9,034 nt of DNA from Desulfovibrio sp. (GCA_003525525.1 DQED01000142.1:1-9034); one strand, 5' to 3'; numbered from the stretch's first letter, positions 1 through 7,215 are shown. Notes: a model not told the origin generated them from the letters alone. Program-made: numbers and translations.

Positions 1-1304
1 GCGAAGCCGCGTCCGGCCTCGCCGGCCCGGGCGGCCTCGATGGCGGCATTGAGCGCGAGGAGGTTGGTCTGGTCCGCGATATCGGAAATGACGTTCATGA
101 TATGGCCGATGCTGTCGGCCTTCTGCCCGAGCAGCGTCATGGACTCCCGAAGTTCCAGGATGCGCTGGCGGATGTTTTCGATGGAGGCGACGGCCGAGCG
201 CACGCCTTCGGCTCCGGTGACGGCCTTGGCCTTGGCCTCGTCGGCGCTGGCCGCGGCCGAGGAGGCGTTGCGGGCCACTTCGAGCACCGTGGCGTTCATC
301 TCTTCCATGGCCGTGGCGGTCTCGATCATGCGGTCGCGTTGATGCCTGGCGCCGCCGGCCACCTGCTCGGCCTGAGACAGCAGGCTGCCCGAGGAATCCA
401 TCATGGATTCGGACACGCTGCGGGCCTTGCCGGCGGCATCGTGCAGGGTGGCGAGGAGTTCGTTGGTGCGGGCCTCCTGCGCCTTGGCGGCTTCCAGGGC
501 CTTGTCGGCCTCGGCGGCATGCCGTTCGGCTTCGGCGCCCTTGCTGCGGGCCTCGGCCATGTTCGCTTCGATGGCCGTCACCATGTGGGCCAGGGCGTCG
601 CGCAATTCCCCGAGTTCGGGCGGATACTCGCCTTCGGGCGCGGCCTTGAGATCCCCGCCGGCCACGGCCGCGGCGAAGGTGCGCAAGCGGTCGAGAGGCC
701 GTTTGAGGGTGCGGCCCAAGGCGGCCAGCACCAGCAGGAAAACCACCACGCCCACACCGAGGCAGACGGATTCGATGAGCATGAGCCTGGCGAGGTCGGC
801 CTGGTCTTCCCGCAGCACTTCGTCGAGCGCCTTGTCCAAGGCCGCCGCCAGGGTTTCGGAGGAGGTCATGACCTTCTCCACGGCCGCATCGTCGGCCTTG
901 CCCGACAAGGCATCGACATCGGCGGCGAAAGCCTTGATCAGGCGGCTGACGTCCGCGTAAAGGGCAGCTGCTCCCGCCTCGGGTTCCTGGATGTGGTAGG
1001 TGCGGGAGCCGGCGGAGACGACGCCGCCCTTGGTCAACGCCGCCTCGGCCCTCTCCAGAGCCTCGAACCGGGGGCGAAAGGCCGCGGACCAGGCGGAGGC
1101 ATCCTTGCCGGACGCGCCGCGGCGCGCCTGCACCACGGCATCCTTGGCGATCTGGTGCACGATATCCCGTTGCGCCTTCGTCAGGGCCACGGTCTCCCCG
1201 TCGGCGCTCTGGTCCGTGTAGACGCGCCACGTGGGCACGAACATGACGCAGCTTAAAAGGAACATCACGCCAAGGGAGCACAATATCTGCAAACGAATGC
1301 TCAT
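1..1304 (-). CDS. Methyl-accepting chemotaxis protein, C-terminus cut off by window edge
   Basis: Membrane chemoreceptor that would sense a signal in the periplasm and control the CheA-CheW kinase in the cytoplasm. About 434 codons are visible. A first membrane segment (about residues 6-25, [17 protein letters not shown]) is followed by a mostly helical, Ala-rich periplasmic domain of about 145 residues. A second membrane segment (about 174-197, with [14 protein letters not shown]) leads into a HAMP-like region (about 198-250) and a long coiled coil. The reading ends inside the highly conserved MCP signalling tip, with [19 protein letters not shown] and RGF at position 3. The rest of the signalling hairpin lies outside the window. 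ATG at 1304 is chosen because AAGGAG lies 7 bases upstream and the first membrane helix follows at once. The ligand is unknown: I do not recognise a Cache, PAS or other named sensor fold. The family call is very secure; sensing specificity is not predictable. Confidence 0.96.
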   Translation of the reverse strand, partial: MSIRLQILCSLGVMFLLSCVMFVPTWRVYTDQSADGETVALTKAQRDIVHQIAKDAVVQARRGASGKDASAWSAAFRPRFEALERAEAALTKGGVVSAGSRTYHIQEPEAGAAALYADVSRLIKAFAADVDALSGKADDAAVEKVMTSSETLAAALDKALDEVLREDQADLARLMLIESVCLGVGVVVFLLVLAALGRTLKRPLDRLRTFAAAVAGGDLKAAPEGEYPPELGELRDALAHMVTAIEANMAEARSKGAEAERHAAEADKALEAAKAQEARTNELLATLHDAAGKARSVSESMMDSSGSLLSQAEQVAGGARHQRDRMIETATAMEEMNATVLEVARNASSAAASADEAKAKAVTGAEGVRSAVASIENIRQRILELRESMTLLGQKADSIGHIMNVISDIADQTNLLALNAAIEAARAGEAGRGF

Positions 1305-1319
1305 ACGCAAACTCCTTGG

Positions 1320-1357
1320 CCCGGCGGGGAGAAAACCTCCCGCAACGCACCGCCGGG
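1320..1357 (-). other. Stable stem in the 5' leader of the chemoreceptor gene
   Basis: An 8-base arm CCCGGCGG (1320-1327) is exactly complementary to CCGCCGGG (1350-1357), with a small inner hairpin GGAG/CTCC (1328-1331 and 1337-1340). On the minus strand it ends two bases before the AAGGAG ribosome binding site of the chemoreceptor. No T-tract follows, so it is not a standard intrinsic terminator for the amidohydrolase operon. It may tune translation, protect mRNA, or be chance structure in GC-rich DNA. The rest of the 103-base gap (1305-1407) shows a TTGACT at 1390-1395 but no convincing -10 box at the right distance. Confidence 0.4.
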
Positions 1358-1407
1358 GCTTTGTAGTTCCAGCATGAGCCCCTGCGGGAAGTCAATGCAC
1401 ATTTTTG

Positions 1408-2193
1408 TTATCGGAAAAGTGTGCTTCCGGCGGAAAGAAGGGCTTCGAGCTGGGAATCGCGCAATGCCAAGCGCTTGCGCAAACGGGCGATCTCCTCGCC
1501 GGGGTCGAAGAGCGGATAGTCGCTGCCGAAAAGAATGCGCTCGCGCGGATGGGCGGCGACGATGCGCGAGAGCGTATCGTCGTCGATGAACGCCAGAGTG
1601 CTCGACGTGTCGATGTAGACGTCCTTGCCGGCCAGATGCTCGAGCACGTACTGCCAGTGCAGATAGCCGCCCATGTGCGCGGCGATGACCGTGAGATGCG
1701 GGAAATCGCGCAGGATGGCCGCGACCTTGGCCGGGCAGGAGTTGTTCTCCTCGGGCGGCAGCCGGTCGCCCACGTGCAGCATGACCGTAAAACGCCCGGA
1801 AAGGGCCTCGAAGATGGGCCACAGCCTGTGGTCGTCCAGGCGGAAGCCCTGGAAGTCGGCGTGGAACTTGATGCCCTTGATGCCGTTGCGCCACAGGCGG
1901 TCGAGCTCGCGCTCGAAATCCGGGAAATCCGGATGCAGCGTGCCGAAGGAAATGACCCGGGGGTTTTCGCGGTGGATGCGGATGGCCCAGTTGTTGGCCG
2001 GCACCACCTGCGCCGGGGCCGTGGCCGCGTTGTGGACCACCACCTTGTCGAGTCCCGCGGCGGTCGCCCGGGCGAGCAGATCGTCGATCTGGCCCGTGCC
2101 CACGGGATGGATGCCGTAATGCCCTTCGAGTTGGGCCAGGACCTTGTCCGCGATCTTCGGATGATAGGCGTGCGTATGGATGTCGATGAACAT
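1408..2193 (-). CDS. Metal-dependent amidohydrolase (amidohydrolase family 2, COG2159-like)
   Basis: Predicted cytoplasmic TIM-barrel hydrolase or decarboxylase of 261 residues. Expected metal ligands are visible in order: HxH at His6 and His8 (FIDIHTHAY), His140 in VMLHVGD, His173 in VIAAHMGG and Asp225 in LFGSDYPLFDP. This is the pattern of the ACMSD/amidohydrolase-2 branch, which includes decarboxylases and lactone or amide hydrolases, so the substrate cannot be named. Length is normal for compact members of the family. It starts 24 bases after the stop of the thioesterase gene and is probably cotranscribed with it. The ATG at 2193 has no clear Shine-Dalgarno (the upstream bases are C/T-rich), so translation may depend on coupling. 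The early HxH motif fixes the start. No signal peptide is seen. Confidence 0.88.
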   Translation of the reverse strand: MFIDIHTHAYHPKIADKVLAQLEGHYGIHPVGTGQIDDLLARATAAGLDKVVVHNAATAPAQVVPANNWAIRIHRENPRVISFGTLHPDFPDFERELDRLWRNGIKGIKFHADFQGFRLDDHRLWPIFEALSGRFTVMLHVGDRLPPEENNSCPAKVAAILRDFPHLTVIAAHMGGYLHWQYVLEHLAGKDVYIDTSSTLAFIDDDTLSRIVAAHPRERILFGSDYPLFDPGEEIARLRKRLALRDSQLEALLSAGSTLFR

Positions 2194-2217
2194 GATGCGT
2201 GCGGGGAAGGGGAAAGG

Positions 2218-2652
2218 TTAAACGGAAAAAAGCGCGCGCAGCCAGTCCGGGACGGCCCTGGGCCGCCCCTCGGGCGTCGTGCAGGCGTGCAGGGTCTCGC
2301 CGACGGCCAGCAGCGTCCCGTCCTGCGGCGGCCCGTAAAGCTGGTAGGCGAAACCGATCGAGGCGCGGCCCCAGGCGCTGACGGCCGTGCGCACCACCAC
2401 TTCGTCGTCGTAGCGCGCCGGGCGCAGGTAGCGCACGGCCAAATCGCGCACGGGCAGCCACACGCCGCGTGCTTCCACCTCGGCGTAGCTCATGCCGCGC
2501 TCGCGGATGAAATGTCCGCGCCCCCGCTCGAACCAGTGCGGATAGTGCCCGTAATAGGCGTAGCCCATGCGGTCGGTCTCGCCGTAGGAGACCGTCAACC
2601 GCAGCCGGGAATCGGGCGAGGGAAAAACCTCGGGTTTGAGAAAAAGCGCCAT
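2218..2652 (-). CDS. Acyl-CoA thioesterase, 4HBT/YbgC-like hotdog fold
   Basis: Predicted cytoplasmic thioesterase of 144 residues, the usual size for a single hotdog domain. The segment ETDRMGYAYYGHYPHWFERGR (about residues 25-45, shown here as the motif D-x-x-G-x-x-Y-Y-x-x-Y-x-x-W-F-E) is the 4-hydroxybenzoyl-CoA thioesterase signature, and Asp27 is the likely catalytic residue. YLRPARYDDEVVV and GRASIGFAYQLY are the following beta strands typical of the fold. YbgC-type proteins hydrolyse short acyl-CoA or act at the membrane with Tol-Pal, but no tol or pal gene is visible here and the substrate is open. The gene begins 9 bases after the ApgM-family stop, with only a weak AGG upstream of ATG 2652, so translational coupling with that gene is likely. 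Confidence 0.9.
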   Translation of the reverse strand: MALFLKPEVFPSPDSRLRLTVSYGETDRMGYAYYGHYPHWFERGRGHFIRERGMSYAEVEARGVWLPVRDLAVRYLRPARYDDEVVVRTAVSAWGRASIGFAYQLYGPPQDGTLLAVGETLHACTTPEGRPRAVPDWLRALFSV

Positions 2653-2661
2653 GCGTCGGAC

Positions 2662-3867
2662 CTAGTCGCCGCCCTTTGCGGCCCAGGCGGCGGCCCTTGG
2701 CAGCAGTTCATGCCCCGGGACGACGACAAGGCCGGTTTTCGCGGCCTCCCGTTCGCTGAAGGCGGTCGCGCCCGAAGGGGTTACGCCCTGCTTCCAGAAA
2801 AGAAAAGGCACGGGATCGGCGGTATGCGTGCGGATGGCGACGGGCGTGGGGTGGTCGCAGGCGATGAGGAAAGCCGCCCCGTCCCCGAGCGCCGCGACCA
2901 TGGGCGCGACCACCTGCGCGTCGAACCGGGCCACGGCCTCGGTCTTGGCCGCCGCGTCGCCGCCGTGGCCGCACTCGTCAGGGGCCTCGACGTGGACGAA
3001 GACGAAATCGCCCTCTTTCAGAAAATCGAGCGCCGCCGCCACCTTGCCCGCGTAGTTGGTGTCCAGGAGCCCCGTGGCTCCGGGCACGTCCAGCACGGCC
3101 ATGCCCGCGGCCCGGCCCAGGCCCTTGACCAGGTCCACGGCCGAAACCACCGCGCCGCGCAGGCCGAAGGTCGCGGCGAAATCGGGAAGCGTCAGCGCCC
3201 TGCCCTGGCCCCAGGGCCAGACCGCGTTAGCCTTGCTCGTGTTGGCGGACCCGGCAAGCACCGTAGCGGCCCGGCGTACGAAGTCCCACAAGGCCGGCGC
3301 GCGACGAAACTGCGCCATGTCCTGCGCGATGCCCTGGTCGGTGATGTCGTGGGGCGGACGCACGGCGAGCGTGGCCTCGGCCTTGTCCGCCGCGCCCCGG
3401 GCCACGAGCAGGTGGCGGTACTGCACGCCCGGGAAAAGCGCATACCCCTCGGGCAGGCACTCCCGCTCCAGGGATTCCACGAGCTGCGTGGACACCGCCG
3501 TGGCGATATGCCCGGCGGAATAATCGCGCATGATCCCGTCGTCGGAAAATTCGCTCACCGTCACGGTGTTGAGCCGGAAAACCACGTCGTCGCCGGCCAG
3601 GGCGAGCCCCAGGGCCGCGGCCTCGATGGGCCCGCGCCCGGTGTGGTGGGCGGCCGGGTCGAACCCGAGCAGGGACATGTTGGCCACGTCGGAACCGGGG
3701 GCCATGCCCTGCGGCACGGTGCGGCAAAGCCCGACCATGCCCTCCCGGGCCAAGCGGTCCATGACGGGCGTGGCCGCCGCCTCCATGGGCGTACGCCCAT
3801 GAAGAGCCTCGATCGGCAGATCGCCCATGCCGTCGGCGATGAGGAAGATGAGTTTGGATTTGGACAA
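2662..3867 (-). CDS. ApgM-family phosphotransfer enzyme; likely homoserine kinase analogue
   Basis: A 401-residue member of the archaeal-type cofactor-independent phosphoglycerate mutase (ApgM) family in the alkaline phosphatase superfamily. The two-metal active site looks complete: Asp12 in LIADGMGD, candidate nucleophile Ser59 in APGSDVANMSLLGFDP, Asp297 and His301 in APDECGHGGD, Asp338 and His339 in ACDHP, and His348 in RTHTADPVPF. Family name alone suggests interconversion of 3- and 2-phosphoglycerate. However, it lies downstream of homoserine dehydrogenase, and ApgM-like proteins in Desulfovibrio and Bacteroides have been predicted and, as I recall, genetically supported as non-orthologous homoserine kinases. 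I favour that role in threonine synthesis, as an inference. The start is TTG at 3867, because GGAGG lies 6 bases upstream and the beta strand KLIFLIADG follows directly. An upstream in-frame TTG at 3930 would add 21 residues encoded by a repeat. Confidence 0.93.
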   Translation of the reverse strand: MSKSKLIFLIADGMGDLPIEALHGRTPMEAAATPVMDRLAREGMVGLCRTVPQGMAPGSDVANMSLLGFDPAAHHTGRGPIEAAALGLALAGDDVVFRLNTVTVSEFSDDGIMRDYSAGHIATAVSTQLVESLERECLPEGYALFPGVQYRHLLVARGAADKAEATLAVRPPHDITDQGIAQDMAQFRRAPALWDFVRRAATVLAGSANTSKANAVWPWGQGRALTLPDFAATFGLRGAVVSAVDLVKGLGRAAGMAVLDVPGATGLLDTNYAGKVAAALDFLKEGDFVFVHVEAPDECGHGGDAAAKTEAVARFDAQVVAPMVAALGDGAAFLIACDHPTPVAIRTHTADPVPFLFWKQGVTPSGATAFSEREAAKTGLVVVPGHELLPRAAAWAAKGGD

Positions 3868-3870
3868 GAG

Positions 3871-3949
3871 ATGCCTCCGGCGGCCAGAGAGAAACTTTTT
3901 GAAAAAAGTTTCTCTCTGGACTCTCTTCAAAAACTTTTAAAGGGGGGAG
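3871..3949 (-). repeat. REP-like hairpin element, copy 1
   Basis: Read on the minus strand the order is CTCCCCCCT (3949-3941), a variable A/T-rich part, GTCCAG (3921-3916), a perfect hairpin, and the tail CTGGCCGCCGGAGGCAT (3887-3871). The hairpin is a 36-base palindrome (3884-3919): two 17-base arms, CCAGAGAGAAACTTTTT and its exact complement, around a 2-base loop. The same block order (CTCCCCCCT, GTCCAG, hairpin, 17-base tail) recurs inverted at 4623-4682, which is why I call it an element rather than a lone terminator. It covers the last codons and TAA stop of the DJ-1 gene at one end and the apgM ribosome binding site at the other. The run of T inside the arms could also give weak termination or mRNA stabilisation. 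Confidence 0.8.
3874..3878 (-). promoter_or_regulatory. Shine-Dalgarno GGAGG that sets the apgM TTG start
   Basis: GGAGG on the minus strand, followed by the 6-base spacer CATCTC and TTG at 3867. It lies inside the conserved tail of the repeat element (copy 1), so the ribosome binding site of the ApgM-family gene is made of repeat sequence. No competing ribosome binding site is seen at other in-frame starts. Confidence 0.75.
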
Positions 3950-4578
3950 AGGGAGACTCTCCGCTTGTTGTTGACGGGGGGAGCATACTCCAGGTGGCGG
4001 GCCGTAGCGAGGGCGAGGGGTTCGCCGAAAAAGCGGGCGACAAGGCGCAGGCCGAGGTCGATGCCGGCGCTGATGCCGGCGCTCGTCAGGACCGTGCCGT
4101 CCTCCACCACGTGCGCGTCGGCAACGACCGTGACGCCCGGGTAGGAGGCGCGCATCCAGTCGAGGGACCGCCAATGCGTGGTCGCGCGCCTGCCCTCGAG
4201 CAGACCGGCCTTGCCGAGCAGCATGGACCCCGTGCACACGCCGGCGACTACCCCGGCCTTGCACCCCGTCTCCCCGATCCAGGCGACGAGGGCCGCGTCA
4301 TCAAGCGCCGCGCGCACGCCCCAGCCGCCTGGCACAAGCAGCACATCCGGCACGGGGCAGTCGGCGCGCGTCACATCGGGCAAGAATCGCGGGCCGTTGG
4401 CGCAACCCACGGGATCAAGCGTCGCCCCGACAAGGCGCAAGGCAAAGGGCGAGGGCTCCTCCCGCCGCCGGGATTCATCGAGACGGCAGGCGGAAAGCGC
4501 CTCGTAGGGGCCGCAGAAATCGAGCAGCTCCACATCCGGGAAGACCAGAATGGCCACCTCGATCCTTTTTCCGTCCAT
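3937..4578 (-). CDS. DJ-1/PfpI family protein, isonitrile hydratase-like
   Basis: Predicted cytoplasmic protein of 213 residues with the DJ-1/PfpI (class I glutamine amidotransferase-like) fold. Visible marks are VAILVFPDVELLDFCGPYEAL at the N-terminus (acidic Asp20 in the place of the DJ-1 glutamate), LLVPGGWG (about 81-87), the nucleophile elbow VAGVCTGSMLLGKAGLLEG with Cys115, RRATTHW just after it, and TSAGISAGIDLGL (about 165-177). Cys followed by TG and the RATTHW segment resemble Pseudomonas isonitrile hydratase and the N-terminal halves of GlxA/FtrA regulators. There is no AraC DNA-binding domain here, so it is not such a regulator. The true substrate is unknown. ATG 4578 is preceded by a GGAAAG-type site. 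The last residues (SPL) and the TAA are encoded by repeat copy 1. It separates homoserine dehydrogenase from apgM and may be an inserted gene. Confidence 0.9.
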   Translation of the reverse strand: MDGKRIEVAILVFPDVELLDFCGPYEALSACRLDESRRREEPSPFALRLVGATLDPVGCANGPRFLPDVTRADCPVPDVLLVPGGWGVRAALDDAALVAWIGETGCKAGVVAGVCTGSMLLGKAGLLEGRRATTHWRSLDWMRASYPGVTVVADAHVVEDGTVLTSAGISAGIDLGLRLVARFFGEPLALATARHLEYAPPVNNKRRVSLSPL

Positions 4579-4594
4579 ACTTTCCGCTTTCCCG

Positions 4595-4615
4595 AAAAAA
4601 ACCGGCTTGCGCCGG
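4595..4615 (-). terminator. Intrinsic terminator after homoserine dehydrogenase
   Basis: On the minus strand a 5-base stem CCGGC (4615-4611) and GCCGG (4606-4602) encloses a GCAA tetraloop (GNRA class) and is followed by seven T (4601-4595). It is placed to end transcripts from the alaC-hom pair. The T-tract stops only 16 bases before the ATG of the DJ-1 gene, so any transcript of that gene from upstream must read through it. A further small hairpin, CCCC-GATA-GGGG, lies just upstream on the same strand. Confidence 0.7.
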
Positions 4616-4622
4616 CCCTCGC

Positions 4623-4682
4623 CTCCCCCCTATCGGGGTGGTCCAGGAGGGGCCCTCGGCCCCTCCTGGCCGCCGGAGGCAT
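4623..4682 (+). repeat. REP-like hairpin element, copy 2 (inverted relative to copy 1)
   Basis: On the plus strand: CTCCCCCCT (4623-4631), a variable part, GTCCAG (4641-4646), a perfect hairpin of 12-base arms CCAGGAGGGGCC (4643-4654) and GGCCCCTCCTGG (4658-4669) with a CTC loop, then the tail CTGGCCGCCGGAGGCAT (4666-4682). The 17-base tail is identical to that of copy 1, while the hairpin arms differ in sequence but are each perfectly paired. That pattern of conserved tail and compensated hairpin is typical of REP-type elements. It lies in the 123-base gap between homoserine dehydrogenase and the DJ-1 gene. Confidence 0.8.
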
Positions 4683-4701
4683 TCTTTGTTTTTCCTTGTC
4701 C

Positions 4702-6003
4702 CTACAGCACCCTGAAATGCACGGTCCCCGGTTTGATGAACGCCATATCGGCGGCGTCGTCGAGAACGCCGCGGATGGCGCGTTCCGGGGCCTCGTGGGT
4801 GAGGAAGACGATAGGCACGTAGCCGTCCTCGGGCTCGCCCTTCTGCACGGCCTGGCGGATGCTGACGCCGTGCACGCCCATGGACTTGGAGATGGCGGCC
4901 ATGACCCCGGCCTGGTCCTTGACCGTGAAATGGATGTAGTGCGGGCACACGGCGTCGTCGAGGTCGAGGACATCGGCGTCGGGCAGGGGCTCGGTGACAA
5001 AGCCGGTGTTGTTGGGCGTCATGCCGGCGCGGGACAGGGCCATGATGTCGGCCAGAACGGCGCTGCCCGTGGGCAGGTCGCCCGCGCCCCGGCCGTGCAG
5101 GAGGATCGAACCGGCTGCGTCGCCTTCCACGCGCACGGCGTTGTAGGCCCCTTTGACGCTTGCCAGCAGGAAGTCCTGATGCACGAGCATGGGACACACG
5201 CCGGCCACGAGCTTGCCGCCGGCCTCGTGGACCTGCCCGATGAGCTTGATGGTGTAGCCGAACTCGCCGGCGAAACGGATGTCTTCGGGGGTCACGCGGG
5301 TGATGCCTTCCACGAACAGGCGCGACAGCGGCAGGTTCTGGCCGTAGGCCAGGCGGATGAGCAGGATGAGCTTGTGCGCGGCGTCGAGGCCTTCGATGTC
5401 GAGCGTCGGATCGGCTTCGGCGTACCCCAGTTCCTGGGCCTTGCGCAGCGCGTCGGCAAAGGGCAGGCCCTTGTCGCTCATGCTGCTGAGAATGTAGTTG
5501 GCCGTGCCGTTTAAAATGCCGATGATGCTCTTGATGCGGTTGCCGGCCAGGGATTCCTTGAGCGTTTCGACAATGGGAATGGCCCCGGCGCAGCTGGCCT
5601 CGTAGTAGAGCCCCAGGCCCTTTTGCGCGGCCAGGGCGAAGAGTTCCGGCCCGCGCTCCGCGAGCAGGGCCTTGTTGGCCGTGACCACGTGCTTGCCGGC
5701 ATGAAGCGCCTTGTGGATGAGCGCAAAGGCCGCGTCGATGCCGCCCATCAGTTCGACCACGATGTCGATCTCGGGGTCGGTGACGAGAGCGTCGGGATCG
5801 GCGGTCAGGGCGACGCCCTCGGGCAGGGCCACGGCGCGCGGCTTGGAGACGTCGCGCACCAGCACTTTTTTAAGCACAAGGTCACGCCCGAGACGCCGCC
5901 TGATCCAGTCGGCGTTTCGCTCCAGAATGGTCACGAGGCCGGATCCGACCGTGCCGAATCCGGCCAAACCGATACGAACGGGAGCGTCGCTTACGGCGTT
6001 CAT
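4702..6003 (-). CDS. hom: Homoserine dehydrogenase with C-terminal ACT domain
   Basis: NAD(P)H-dependent reduction of aspartate semialdehyde to homoserine, the branch-point step to threonine and methionine. The protein has 433 residues, normal for a monofunctional enzyme. Order of domains: Rossmann dinucleotide-binding motif [11 protein letters not shown] (12-22); [10 protein letters not shown] with the conserved Lys111; the catalytic domain with [14 protein letters not shown] (162-175) and the signature [18 protein letters not shown] (195-212); then an ACT domain (about 355-430, [20 protein letters not shown]). The ACT domain suggests feedback control, classically by threonine. There is no aspartate kinase domain. 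Its ATG overlaps the stop of the aminotransferase gene in ATGA, with AAGGTG inside the upstream gene as ribosome binding site, so the two are translationally coupled. A terminator follows at 4595-4615. Confidence 0.97.
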   Translation of the reverse strand: MNAVSDAPVRIGLAGFGTVGSGLVTILERNADWIRRRLGRDLVLKKVLVRDVSKPRAVALPEGVALTADPDALVTDPEIDIVVELMGGIDAAFALIHKALHAGKHVVTANKALLAERGPELFALAAQKGLGLYYEASCAGAIPIVETLKESLAGNRIKSIIGILNGTANYILSSMSDKGLPFADALRKAQELGYAEADPTLDIEGLDAAHKLILLIRLAYGQNLPLSRLFVEGITRVTPEDIRFAGEFGYTIKLIGQVHEAGGKLVAGVCPMLVHQDFLLASVKGAYNAVRVEGDAAGSILLHGRGAGDLPTGSAVLADIMALSRAGMTPNNTGFVTEPLPDADVLDLDDAVCPHYIHFTVKDQAGVMAAISKSMGVHGVSIRQAVQKGEPEDGYVPIVFLTHEAPERAIRGVLDDAADMAFIKPGTVHFRVL

Positions 6004-7172
6004 CCGGAAAGCACCTTTTTAATGCCGCGCATGGCCTGGTTGATGCGGTGGCGGTTTTCCACCAGGGCGAAACGGACATGGTCGTCGCCGAAGTGGCCGA
6101 AACCCAGTCCGGGCGAGACGGCGACGCCGGCTTCGCGCAGGAGCAGCTTGGAGAACTCCACGGACTTGAGGTGGGCGAAGGGCTCGGGAATCTTGGCCCA
6201 GACGAACATGGTGGCCTTGGGCGCGGGCACGTCCCAGCCGGCCCGGGCAAGGCCTTCGATGAGCGCGTCGCGGCGGTCCTGGTGGACGTCCATGATCTCG
6301 CGCACGCACTCCTGGGGACCGTTTAAGGCTACCGTCGCGGCGATCTGGATGGGCTGGAAGATGCCGTAGTCCAGATAGCTCTTGATGCGCGTCAGGGCGT
6401 GCACCATCTCCGGGTTGCCGCAGCAGAACCCCACGCGCCAGCCGGCCATGGAGTAGCTTTTGGTCAGCGAGAAGAATTCCACGCCCACGTCCTTGGCGCC
6501 CTTGGCCTGCAAAAAGCTCGGCGGCTGGTAGCCGTCGAAGCCGAAGTCGGCGTAGGCGAAGTCGTGGATCACCATGATGTCGTGTTCCTTGGCGAAATCC
6601 ACGATGCGCTGGAAGAAGGCGACATCGACCGTGGCCGTGGTCGGGTTGTGCGGAAAGGAGATGATGAGGAGCTTGGGCTGGGGCCAGGTCTGTTTGGTGG
6701 CCGCAAGCAAGTCCTCGATGAAATCGCGGTCGCAGCTGATGGGGATGCGCCGCACGTCCGCCCCGGCGATGATGCAGGAATAGGGGTGGATGGGATAGGA
6801 CGGGTCCGTGGCGAAGACGACGTCGCCGGGCGAAAGCATGACCAGGGCCAGGTGAGCCAGGCCTTCCTTGGCGCCCATGGTGACGACGGCCTCGGTTTCG
6901 GGATCGATGTCCACGTCGAAGCGCCGCTTGTACCATCCGGAGATGGCGTTGCGCAGGCCTTTGATGCCCCGGGATGCCGAATAGCGGTGGTTGACGGCCT
7001 TTTGCGCGGCTTCAACGAGTTTTTCGACGATATGGGGGGGCGTGGGCAGATCGGGGTTGCCCATACCGAGGTCGATGACGTCTTCGTTGCGTCGCCGCAT
7101 CTGCATTTTCAGCTCGTTTACGGTGGCGAAGACGTATGGCGGGAGGCGCTCCATACGCGCAAACTTTTTCAT
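6000..7172 (-). CDS. alaC: PLP-dependent aminotransferase, AlaC type (glutamate-pyruvate)
   Basis: Class I/II aminotransferase of 390 residues in the cytoplasm, closely matching from memory the E. coli AlaC (YfdZ) pattern: [15 protein letters not shown] at the start, [43 protein letters not shown], and the PLP-binding Lys238 in [17 protein letters not shown], then [14 protein letters not shown] and [14 protein letters not shown] near the end. AlaC makes alanine from pyruvate and glutamate; close relatives act on aspartate or LL-diaminopimelate. Here it is first in an operon with homoserine dehydrogenase, so an aspartate-related activity is possible. The start is ATG 7172, with AGGAG 8 bases upstream. 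The frame stays open beyond it into the tRNA region, but that extension lacks family homology. A promoter is proposed at 7216-7245. Confidence 0.93.
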   Translation of the reverse strand: MKKFARMERLPPYVFATVNELKMQMRRRNEDVIDLGMGNPDLPTPPHIVEKLVEAAQKAVNHRYSASRGIKGLRNAISGWYKRRFDVDIDPETEAVVTMGAKEGLAHLALVMLSPGDVVFATDPSYPIHPYSCIIAGADVRRIPISCDRDFIEDLLAATKQTWPQPKLLIISFPHNPTTATVDVAFFQRIVDFAKEHDIMVIHDFAYADFGFDGYQPPSFLQAKGAKDVGVEFFSLTKSYSMAGWRVGFCCGNPEMVHALTRIKSYLDYGIFQPIQIAATVALNGPQECVREIMDVHQDRRDALIEGLARAGWDVPAPKATMFVWAKIPEPFAHLKSVEFSKLLLREAGVAVSPGLGFGHFGDDHVRFALVENRHRINQAMRGIKKVLSG

Positions 7173-7215
7173 GCCCTGGACTCCTTTTGAGGGGGCTTGC
7201 TGATGCCGAATGCGG

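Noticed and set aside
102..1256. A 384-codon plus-strand frame rich in Gly, His and Ala
   Set aside because: It is antisense to the chemoreceptor gene, whose membrane segments and MCP signature are unmistakable.
1408..1415. TCCGATAA on the minus strand, a near match to the sigma28 -10 box (GCCGATAA), upstream of the chemoreceptor
   Set aside because: No TAAA-like -35 box is found at 15-16 bases upstream, and the box overlaps the amidohydrolase stop codon. It is too weak to call.
3884..3919. The perfect palindrome as a plain Rho-independent terminator of the DJ-1 gene
   Set aside because: The T-run is inside the stem rather than after it, and the flanking blocks match the second copy at 4623-4682, so a repeat element explains it better. 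Partial terminator activity is not excluded.
3868..3930. An upstream TTG start (3930) for the ApgM-family gene
   Set aside because: The 21 extra residues are encoded by the repeat palindrome and there is no ribosome binding site before that TTG, whereas TTG 3867 has GGAGG at ideal spacing.
1405..5514. A 1369-codon open frame on the plus strand
   Set aside because: It runs antisense through five well-recognised minus-strand genes, crosses both repeat hairpins and a terminator, and reads as a Gly/His/Arg-rich product with no family motif. It is a by-product of GC-rich codon use on the other strand.
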